Below, piece by piece: positions 11,801-23,800 of a stretch of 64,000 nt of DNA. The stretch's first letter is position 1. Each line of letters begins with the position of its first letter. Source of the DNA: Branchiostoma floridae (lineage: Eukaryota; Chordata; Leptocardii; Amphioxiformes; Branchiostomatidae); the NCBI RefSeq assembly GCF_000003815.2, contig NC_049981.1:2431880-2495879 (forward strand), given 5' to 3'. A program made the translations under genes and the position numbers. Below the pieces are notes generated by a model, which worked only from the letters and a program-made list of their open reading frames with translations, did not search any database and was not told where the DNA came from.

Positions 11801-14800
11801 TGGTCTTCCTTGAGCATGCGTTCAAACAGCTGTACCGCTGCCTCCTCCCGTCTGACCTTCAGTGTTGGCAAGTCGGGCACACTGCGTCTACCTCCAAGGG
11901 AGATGATGCGCAGGGCCCGGCGCTGTACCCTCTCGATGGCCAGTTCCTGCTCCTTACTGCACCCGACCAGTATCACATGGCCATACTCAAGTACTGGACG
12001 TACAAGTGACAGGTATATCTGTATCAGGTCCGTTATACTGGTACCTTGCTTCGTCAACAGACGCAGATAATATAGTCTGCGCGATGCTTTACTGATCATT
12101 GCAGAGATCTGTTCGTCGAAGGTGAGGTTCTTGTCCATGTAGAAACCTAGCCCCTTGGCACAGTCAACGGATGGGACTGGTTGGCCTCCAAGTGTGATCA
12201 TAGGTGGAATCGGAGCAGATTTGCTGAAGCAGATCTGGAGAAGTAAACTCTTCCCACCGTTCAGCGTCATCCTGTTGTCTTCTGCCCAGGAGTTAAGATG
12301 TGTAGACTCCTCTTCAACAGTTGTATCCTGATCGGCTAAAGGCACAGGAATAGTCCTCGACAGAGAAACGTCATCGGCATATCCAACATCCATTGTGTCG
12401 TTGTACACGGTGGAGCGTGTGCTCATGAACAGCAGAAATAGGTACGGAGACAGCACTCCTCCCTGGGGCACCCCTGACGTTAGGGTGCGCCAGGAGCTGC
12501 TCTCCCCGTCCATAACCACTCTCTGCCGTCGGTTCTGTAAGAAGCTGAAAATCCATCTCTGCATACGAGGGCTGACGTGAATGTCAATGACACGCTGGAG
12601 AAGCAGAGCATGGTCCACGCGATCGAACGCCTTACTCATGTCAGCGAAGATGGCTCTGACGAGCGTCGGCTTGTTTGCGTCCACAGCTGTCAGCCACGTT
12701 TGCACCATGCGAACAAGAGCCAGGGTCGTTGACGAACCCTTTGCATAGGCGTACTGGTTCTTGATGACTGACTGGATGGAGGGTAGCAGCCTTTTCAAGA
12801 TGCATCTCTCTAGAAGCTTTGCTAAGACTGAGAGGAGGGACACTGGTCTCATGTCACGAGCTTGACATGCACCGGGAAATTTTGGCACCGGGACCACGTT
12901 TGCAGACTTCCAGCCTACAGGAACTGTCCCCTCTGCGTATGAGGCGTTGAAAAGGTGGGTCACAATCGGAGCAAGGTCCTCTGCGAACTCAGTAAGAATC
13001 CAGTTAGGTAAACTGTCGGGCCCGCATGCCTTCTTGGGTTTGACGGACTTCAGAAGGCACTTGACCTCCCCAATGGAGCACAAGTCAGGACCTGGGTCAC
13101 CTAGTGGTAGGGGGAACATGTAAAGTGGAACACTTTGGCAACATTTGTTGTTTTTGTACTTGGACTTAAACATTTTTACAAGTCGAGTTCCAGTTCAAAG
13201 TTTTACGTACACAGCACTAGTGTGAGCACCCTTCAAAGGGAATCCATTTCTATTTTTACTATTAATTTTTGATATAGTATAATTAGATGCTTGTATGCAC
13301 CTGTTCATTTGAACAATATGTTAATAATATACATGTCTCTCATGTACATTAACAGTATTACCCACATGAATTTTTGATGTTGCAAGCAGCACATAAGTAT
13401 GATAATCAAACATATTTTCTTATTTTTGTCATATTTTAAAACAGTCAGGAATATGACATTACCATACCATATATCTAATTTTTACTCAGGGCTCGAAATT
13501 CAATTTTGGGATTAGGTGCACTGGTGCACCCAGCTTAAGAAATTGGGTGCACCAAAAATTTTTTGAGTGCACCACTTTAAATTGAAGTAATAACCTAGTA
13601 ATAAAACTTAGTTACAAGCTATCAAATTAGTTAAACAAGTACCATGATAGACATTTTTATTATCTTTCTAACACTTAGATGTCAAGAATATGATATATAC
13701 TAGTATACTTTGATATCTTATACACACAACCTAAGAAAATAATTGGGTGCACAGCTCCAAAAAAGCCCTGTTACTTTACCAATAGCTGTTGTTAATTGTA
13801 GTTTAGCATTTCATGTAAATTAGTATAGAATTGAGGACACCAGTAATAATGTTCATGTCTTCTATTTGCTAATAAAAGGTTATCAATTTATATCTGAAAG
13901 AGTAGGGAAGAAATGATTAATGGTTTTATGATTTGCAGAAAGTTTCATTGACTTGATAAAGGGAAATTTCTGACAACTTGCAGTTTAGAATATTATTTAA
14001 TTATAAGTAAACTCAACAGAGGAGTTACACAAGAGCTGATGTTTTGGTGACCGTCTGTCAACTTCCTCAGGCAATACTTCTGGTTCTACTCTGCACTGCA
14101 GGTATAGGTGGCGCTGCTTACAATGCAGTCCCTAACATATTGCCTTATTTACATAGTCAAGACACTTCTTAAGAATGTGATCCCACATGTGTACCATCAA
14201 ATGGCTTAGAAGTAGCATTTGCAAGTTAATTGGGCCATTTCCTTGCTTTCTACGATTTTTGATCTTAGAGTACATTTGTAGGCCTAGGCTATAGCCCAAA
14301 AGAGTCTATACCCTCCTTCAGCATAGTTCATGACTGGAGTGGATTTTCCCCAAACTCTCGCCTCACTAGAAATTTACTGGCTTTGACAAACTCCAAAATT
14401 GCAAATACTCCTCTTCCTTCTACTCATAACATTAGAGGAGTAACTGCTCTGGCAGACCCTCCAAAAATAATAAACATAAGCAAAGTGAGCACTAGCTGGT
14501 TGTGCAGAAGAATTCTACAATATCCTGCTCTGGCATACAACTATCTAAGTCCTCCTTGAAACTTGTCCACATGGAGACCATTTCCTGACTTCCCTGTAGT
14601 ATACACAGAGTGACAAAGCCTGTCATGGCTGTAACTTGTAACGAAGCACATATCCAGAACGTATTTGTGCATGCAATGATGCAAGTGAACATAAGGTGCA
14701 CTGGAGTGTCACTGACGTTTCGAAAGTCACATCCAGTTGCTTGGGTAACTGCTATGTGGCATATCTGCTTATTACCTGGATGTCTTGCCTTCATGATGTA

Positions 14801-17800
14801 TGAACTCCCTTTCCAGTTATCATCATTTTTTCCACCTTTATATTATAGCACTTCATCATGTTTTGCACTGTTGTAGACTAGTATATATTGACAGACGTCA
14901 CAAGCAGTTTCACTCACATTGTATAAATGTCCAATGTCACAGAGATACAAACATCTCACATACAGGCAGACCAGCAAGGAGCCTGGGAGCTAGTCTCTTA
15001 ATACAATTTGCCTGACTGTTTAAACTTTAGGGTTATAATTGTGTATGTATGTTTTACAGAACCAGAGGTGCAACAGGACGTGTGAGGAGCCTGGGAGCTA
15101 GTCTATTAGTATTAGCACAGTTAGCCTGGGAGCCAGACTGTTCTGGGTTATAATTGTATACAGAACCAGAGGCGCGGCAGGACCTGCAAGGAGCCTGGGA
15201 GCTAGTCTATTAGCACAGTTAGCCTGGAAGCCAGACTGTTTAGGGTTATAATTCTGTACTTGTGTTTTACAGAACTAGAGGCTCGGCAGGACTTGCGAGG
15301 AGCCTGGGAGCTAGTCCAAGTCGCCCAGTTCCTCAGGCTGTTCAGACAAAAGCTTGGGTTTGCTGACATCAACACACAGGTTTGTTTATTTGTTTGTTTA
15401 TTTATTTGTTTATGTTTGGTCAAATTTGCAAATCACTGAAAATTGAACAAGAATTGGTACATAAAAATGCAGTGATAACAAAAAATGTTATGATACTTTT
15501 AATATGTATATCATCCTATTTAAACTTTTAGGTTTCAATTGCAATGAATTGAAAAACAATTTGAAAAATTTGTATATTTTTCTGTGCAGAAGTTTCTCAT
15601 TTGCAAATTTTTCACACAAACAAAACCCCAACCCACTTGAAAAACTTGTTTGGCTTTTTCAAGGTGTATGATGAAACACTACTTTAGGCTACGGTTACAT
15701 GCCAGAGTCAGCATACCCTGTGGACCCCACCAACACAAAGTGGCACATCCCGTATACACAGACTTGTTACAGGGAGCAACCATTTCAGCACCTGTAAAAG
15801 GGGTGATGCTAATACTATAGTTTGACTTATGAAAAGCAGAACTGTGTATATTAGTAACATTAGTGAACTACTGTATGTTTTCATTCTCATCATTTTCAAG
15901 GTTCTCTTGTTATTATTGTTGAACTATTGTCATTAAATCAAAAATTGTTATTTTTAGGTTTAGTAAAGTGTTATTGGCAGACCTTTTTACATGATTAAAT
16001 TTGCTATATCGTTGCATACAGTATAGGTGACAGTATTGTTTGTGGCTTGTTGATGGTGTTAATGCCATTGTTGTTTACGTTGTTGTTGTTGTTGACGTTG
16101 TTTCCAGCGGCTGGAGGCGGAGCTGCGGCAGCGTGACAGCGCCCCCCTGGCCGACACTCTTGCTCGCCTGCTGCGATACCTCTTCACACGCACCGATATC
16201 AGGTTAGAATATATATAGGTCATAGGTCAGAGTTCGTGCGATAATGCCTCACATCAGGTGAGAATATGCAAATGTCATATGTCAGAGTTCATGCAGCAAA
16301 GCCTCACATTAGGTGAGAAGATGCATATGTCATAGGTCAGAGTTCGTGCAATTAATCCTCACATGCACTGACATCAGGTGAGAAGATGCTTATGTCAAAG
16401 GTCAGAGTTTATGCAATTCTGCATCACAGGTACTGAAAAGCACCCAAAGAAGGTGAAGTCAAAGTTTTTGTCATCTGTTCTAAAATATGCTGTATATTAG
16501 TGTACAATGGTACCAAAACAATTGAGTACATGCATATTACCCAACACGAATTATACACCAAGCCAAATTTGGTGCACAACTACAATCTGTGATACACAAA
16601 AATGCACATTACTGTAATTCACCTTGTCTTCTCGGTACCAAACTTTCATGGTCGGAGAAAATTTAACTTGTTCTCGGAACTAAATGTTCACGGTGGTGGC
16701 AGGTGCATATAAAAAAGTATATTGTATTATTTGTTATCAGTAATGATAAGTTCACGTTATAGTCATCACCGTGAAAACTGTGAACACAAAAGTACATTGA
16801 AAAAGTCAGGAATTACAGTATGTAACGGGGGCCGCCCTAAGACGGTCCCCGTCGTAAGACGGTACGGATTTTTTGCTGATCTTATTATCCATAAGTACAC
16901 CGTGTTTGTTGCCACTGACTATGCTGATTACAAAGGTAAATAAACCAAGTCCATGCACACAACTTTAATTTGCATTCCAAGTATACTTTAACATATTTAA
17001 TTCATGTTTTTTTAAGAGCAGAATTCTAACAGTAATGTTGACAGTGCTGAATCACTGCGGTCACCGGCCTCTGCGTATTGGCGGCTCGTGTCGCTAACTA
17101 TACGAACTCATCCAAGCAGTCACACAACTGCCATGATACACATAAATAAAGCTCCATAAAACACTATGAATATGGGTCTTCAAATGTTTGTTGAGTAGAA
17201 AAGCAACCAAAAGCAAGCGACATAAACATTGCCACCATTGTACTCCCAAGGGAGTGTGGCCGTGAAGGTGGCAGACTAGAGAACGCTCCAAAGATTTATT
17301 TGACTGTAACAAATGATTCGTGCTGTCTATGAAAATAAAACTTGACAGAGAGATGTAGACGATATTTTCATATAATCAGACAGAGTTTTGTTGATGTTGG
17401 CGGTGTCGTTTTTTCGTAATAGTTTTTTTAGTCGGGCATTCACAATCAGTGCATTCAGCCCATTGCCCGTAAAACATCAGCTTGATTGTTCTAGGTACAG
17501 CCTTCCTCATGTGAGACAAGAAGTACATACAGTCACAATTTTATTGTCAAAAGAAAGCTAAAATATCATACTATTAATTTTTTTCTGTGTACTTAGATTT
17601 ACCACTTACTTCTGAAGAGAGCAAAATATAAAAAAAGCGTACCGAGTTAGGCACACTGTCCAGCGTAGCACAAAATTGGAAGGTTACATACACGAAATTG
17701 TCTCTCAGTGTTTGCCGCTTGTAACACGCAGCGCGAAAGGTTCATGAACCACATGAATGCATTTCTTATTCAAGTATGTTGTTCAAATCTATGAGTAAAA

Positions 17801-20800
17801 AATTCAGTCATTAAAATTTGACCACTCTCAGGCAACTAGCGATGGAGCGCCATGAGTTTGAGCGCATGAAAAAGCGTACCGTGTTGGGGCACCTCCCGTT
17901 ACTACCCATTTTCAGCCCTGCAAGAAAAAAGAAGGAAAAAGATTGATTTAGATAAGTAAAGCATCAGCTGATTTGACTGTTATACAACAGGAGGGGCCTT
18001 GCTGTAGATGTAGATGGAAAATATTAGTTTTAGGTCATAGGTCAGGGTTCATAGGGCAGGATGTAGACCTTTCTGAGCTAGGTACCGGATGGTGTTAATT
18101 TGTGGGGGAGTGGATATTAATGAGGTGCCGTTATCGACCGGCACACGTAATGGCTCCCCAGGGTATACTGCCCAAACCGCGCTGTTACTAATGTGCGCCG
18201 CGGGAATTTTAGCGGTCAGGGGATATGGTGTAGCTCACGACATTTAATTTGAGAACATTCGTTTTCTAGCTGGCCTTGTAGCAATCAAATAACTTTGAGA
18301 TGATGAAATTTAGCATTTGATTAGTCACTATAATTAAGTTATCATCAAATAATCAAGAATTACTGTGCAGATTGTTTCAGATTGCTGCTATATTGTTGCA
18401 CGATGTATAAAAAATTGTTGCTTGCAGGTTGATATTTTGAGCCATTAGATTGTACAAGATGGATTAGACTATGAATAACTTGTTTTTATCTGAAAGATTA
18501 CAGAATCATGTATAATTATATGTTAGTAAGGGAATACATAAGAGTGTTTTTTATCCATTTGTTACAACATATAGACAGAATATAGAAATGTATTTTATTA
18601 TCCTATTGTTACCACATGTGACAGAATATAGAAATGTATCACATGTGCCATCGGGGCTTGAAATACCACCTGCATATGCAAGTTAGTGCAGGTAAAATTG
18701 GAGCTGTGCAGGTATTTCTAGTGTCTACTTGCACCTAACCTGCACTGGTCTATGTACTGGGTTTGCAGAAAAAAGTATTTTGAGCCCTGGCCATGTTCGA
18801 GCCTTTTGCCAAGAACATGTGACAGAATATACAAACTACAGAAATATGGATTTATGAGCCCAGTCCTCCACAGGAATCATGGGATACCAGGGCTTGAAAT
18901 ACTTTTTTCTGCATACCTGCACTGGTGCAGGTAACATTGAAAATTACCTGCACCCGACAAATTTTGCCTGCACCACTCTGAATTTAGGAATTTTAGATCA
19001 TACTAAAATAGTTCAAGAACCATTGCTATTTTTTCTTTTATACTTTATAGGTAGTAACAGTCAATGCAGCTAATGACAATCTAAACTATATACAGCTACA
19101 TTATAGGACGTTTATGTAGAAAACATGGACCAGTGCAGGTTAGGTGCAGGTAGACACCAGAAATACCTGCACAGCTCCAATTTTACCTGCACTAACCTGC
19201 ATATACAGGTGGTATTTCGAGCCCTGGATACAAAGAAACGCAGTGCTCAAAATACCCACTTGCACACATGCTAATGCAAACACATTTTCAATGATTTTGC
19301 CTGGCATAGGTTAATTTCAAACTCAGGTAGCTCATTGCAACCTGAAATTTTGCAGTTTTAATACCACTTTTCCCCCACCTTTGTGCATAAGCTTTTATAT
19401 TCATTTCTTGAAAAGATAAAACATAAGAAAAGATAATGGATTAGTAAATGACTTGAAGAAAATGATAACTTGAAAGTGGAACAACCTGAAATGTTGATGG
19501 CACAAACTGGCTTATGACTCAGGTTGCCGCCTCAGCAATCTGGCTGAAAAAAAAAAGTATTTTGCGCACTGAAACGTTTTGTTTAGTTCTATATGCCTCA
19601 GAATGATTGTGGATTTATAAAACATGAAATTTCCACAACTACCAATATGTGCATCACATAGATTAGGTCTGGCAGGAGGGGGATCATATAGGGGCTGTCT
19701 CAGAAGTTCAGTTTCATTCAGTAAACAATATTGGTAATGTACATGTAACATGACAGTTACTGTTTGTAATGCATGCTTGGTAAATTTCAGATCTGTTAAT
19801 TCAAAGTTTAATTTTATAGTGGCTTCCATGTCAGATTACTAAGATTTACCTACTTTGTGAGAATTATCAATTACTTTGTAATATTTTCTTTTTGTTTGAC
19901 TTTGAGCAAAGAAAGCCCTTAATGCACAACCAATAGCACTATTTTAATGTCCTAATGAAGATTTTTGCAAATTAAAAGGTTCTTTTAGTACTGAATATTT
20001 TACCAACCAGTGGTTCTGATACATCCAGGTAAACCAGTGGCTGTATTTGGTGGCTTAACCAATCATGGAGCCTGATACATCCAGTGTAACCAATGGCTGT
20101 CTTTGGTGGTTTCAACCAGAGTGCCACTAATCAGGTGCCTTGTTACATCCAGACTGACTAATGGCTGTCCTTTCAGACATAACCAATCAGGGAGCCTGTT
20201 ACATCCAGTTTAACCAATGGCTGTCTTTGTTCCTCCAGGTTGGGCAGTTGGGAGGCTGATGTGAAGAGAGTTCTGACGGAGACTGGCAGCCAATGGAAAC
20301 CCTTCGCTTCTGGCGCATCATACGCAGACATGGACCCCTACCAACGGGTGAGTCCGGCGTTGTTGTTATTTTGTTTTTTGTTTTCATTTCTTTATTGAAG
20401 TTTGGGTGAAAAGCAAAATGCTTACATTTAAAAAGCCATCTCTTTGAAAACATTAGTAGAAACAAAAAAATATTGACTTGAGTAAGAACCCAACATATCT
20501 AAAAATGCCAGATGGATTATGAAAAGCAATTAATGAGAAATAAAACAATGAACCACTGCAGGCAATTGCAAAAACTAACTGTTCAATCTGTATTAAAAGT
20601 GTGAACAATATGGGCTGTTACACTTTCATGGGTGGAAATGCCAAACAAACTAATGTTGGTAAGAAGCTGACCTGATGCTGATGAGCTGGTCCCCAGAATG
20701 TGTCATCTGCTGAAGTTTTTCCAGACAAACTAGTGTTGGTAAGAGGCAGACTTTGTATTGGCAAACTTGTTCCTATTTTTTGTAATTATAAATCTACGTC

Positions 20801-23800
20801 AGTAAGAAGGAAAAAGGTGCTGTTGAGTCGCCCCCAGCGTATAATTTATTCATTACAGAAACTGCAGGAGATGAGAAATGAATATCGTTAAGATGTGACA
20901 TGGTACAGCTGAGCCAGTCCCCGCAGTGTAACATATTCATTACAAATATAGTCTCAGTTGCTGGCAAAATGATACTGATAAGTGTGTGATGTTGGACTGC
21001 TGAGCTGGTCCCCTTGCGATGTTTATGCATTGCAAAAGTCTGAGACGGGAAATGAAACTGCTGACATCAGCAGACTCTGATTCTCCAGCCCACGGCAAAG
21101 CGCAGGGTTCGAAGCCTACGGCTGGAGACATGTCTAGAGCATAGTCCGGCCACTTGTATCTGCGAGAGGTACCCTGCAGTCATTATTGCGTATGGGACAG
21201 GTTTCTGGAGACAAGAGATATTTCTGCATGTGAGACAAGTTTCTGGGTTCAACAGGTATTTCTGGAATGGAACAAGTTTCTGGTATCATAGATGTTTCCT
21301 CGTCGGGGACAGGTTTCTGGGTACTACAGGTATTTCTGCGTATGGGACAAGTTTCTGGGTGCAGCAAGGATTAAAGCTTATGGGACACTTTTCTGGGTAT
21401 GACAGGTATTTTTGTGTATGGGACACAAGTCTCTGTTACTGTAGATATTTCTGTGTACAGGACAAGTTTCTGGGTAGGACAGATATTTCTGCATATCTGA
21501 CAAGTTTCTTGGGAGGACAGATATTTCTGTGTGTACAGGACAAGTTTTCGTTACTACAGATATTTCTATGTATGGGACAACTTTCTGGTATGGCAGATAT
21601 TTCTGCATAAGTTTTTGGTACTACACTACAAATATTTCTGCATATGGGACAAGTTTTTGGGTAGGACAGATACTTCTGGTTATGAGACAAGTGTCTTGTA
21701 CGGCAGATATTTTTGCCAATTTTTCTGGGTAGGACAGATATTTCTGGTACAGGACAAGTTTCTGGTAGGACATCTGTGTTTCTGCGTATGGGACAAGTTT
21801 CTGGTACCCCAGATATTTCTGTGTATGGGACAAGTTTCTGGTCCAACATTTTCTTGTGTGGGACAAGTTTCTGGGGAGGACAGATATTTCTGCGTTTGGG
21901 GCGAGTAACTACAGATATTTCTGTGTATGGGACAAGTTTCTGGTACCCCAGATATTTCTGTGTATGGGACAAGTTTCTGGTACCCCAGATATTTCTGTGT
22001 ATGGGACAAGTTTCTGGTACCCCAGATATTTCTGTGTATGGGACAAGTTTCTGGTACCCCAGATATTTCTGTGTATGGGACAAGTTTCTGGTACCCCAGA
22101 TATTTCTGTGTATGGGACAAGTTTCTGGTACCCCAGATATTTCTATGTATGGGACAAGTTTTTGGTCCAACGTTTTCTTGTGTGGGACAAGTTTCTGGGG
22201 AGGACAGATATTTCTGCGTATGGGGCGAGTAACTACAGATATTTCTATATATAGGACTATTTTCTGGTACTACAGATATTTCTACGCATGGGACAAGTTT
22301 CGTCACGACAGTCTACAGATACTAACTTGAAGGGTGTTAACAAATTACAAACTGTATTACGGTACATCATCACAGTTTCAGTACAGTAACAGGATGTGTT
22401 GTTATGTACAGCTGGTGTTCCTGAAGGGCGTTGCGGACCACGTGTTCGAGCAGAAGGTGGACGAGTTGTCAGAGTATCTGGACGAGACGTACGACCCTGA
22501 AGACATGGTGAGCACTTTCACTTTTTTCTTCAAGACAAACTGAGCAAGACAAGAAATGTACTTGAGATTTTTGACATGCTGAAATGTACAGTTCTTCAAG
22601 TCAGGCTTTTAGACAGGCATGCGTCCAGGCATCATTTGGTCACACTTTTCTTGAAATAACAAGAAATTGGACGCACTAGACATCCTTACACTGGGGAGCA
22701 GGTCCTCTGACAAGCATGAAATTCTGATTGACCATTGATGCCACTAGGTAATTTGTGGTCGCAGTCTTCTACTGTGACCTCTCCTTACAGTAATTAAATG
22801 CTCCTTAGAATAACCTTAGAATGCACCATTTTAACTTAAAATTCTTGAAAACTCTGCACCATGGAAGGTGGAGGTTGTCCCCGATTTACCACGACTCACC
22901 AAGAAATTTGGACCCCCTATGAGAATCCTTGCTGAAAGCCTGTTTACAGTATTAACCTGTTGTTGTCTGCCATGCCCACAGAGAGCCGTTCCTATTGGCC
23001 AGGACAGTCTGAAGAACACCTACTGGTACTTCGATGGTGAGTAGGAAAGTCTCTGGATGGTTTTTGTGAAGCCTCAGCGATGTCATGTATCCACTATGGT
23101 GTCATGTTTTATGAACTTTGGGAGATAAGTAAAATACTGAGTGTTTTTTTTAATGTGTGAGGAACGAGTGGGTACTTAATCATAATGTGAAGGAGTTTGC
23201 ATTTTTATGTCCTAAAACATAACCTGTCATAAACATAACACCCCCTTCTGGAGTTCAGTGCTCATTTCCACCTCTGACCCCTTCAGGTCAGTGTAATCTG
23301 CATATTACCTCTGACCCTTCTAGGTCATGTGTACATTGACTTCTGACCCTACTGGTAATATTATCTGCATATTTACCTTTGGCCCTTCCAGGTAATATGA
23401 AATCTGCATATTGACCTCTGACACCTCCAGGTCAAGCCCAACTGCACATATCCGGTCTTTTATGTCCCTCGTAGTAGTAGGATATTGGTAAATATCCTTG
23501 CCTTCAGATTTGGTCTTTTTACACAGCTACTTGTTTCTCCTCAGACTTGCGGCTGTACAAAGAGACAGTCGGAAGGAAGGGGGAGAAGTGGGAGTGTGTC
23601 TGCAGCAATCTTAAGGAGTGGACCTCCTTCGTCAAGAAGTTCCGCAAGTCGTCCCACCCCCAGGAGAAGGAGCTCTACGAGTTTCTGCATGGCCAGCTAC
23701 TGCCGCTTATCCTGGGGCCACTTCAGACACTGGAGGGACTGTCTCAGGTAAGAACCCCCCTCGGTACCCCCTCTCAGCTAACCCCCTCAGGTAACACCCC

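Noticed and set aside
21436..22330. Several overlapping frames of 100-240 codons on both strands
   Set aside because: They are translations of the 37-bp minisatellite; the same units are open in multiple frames.
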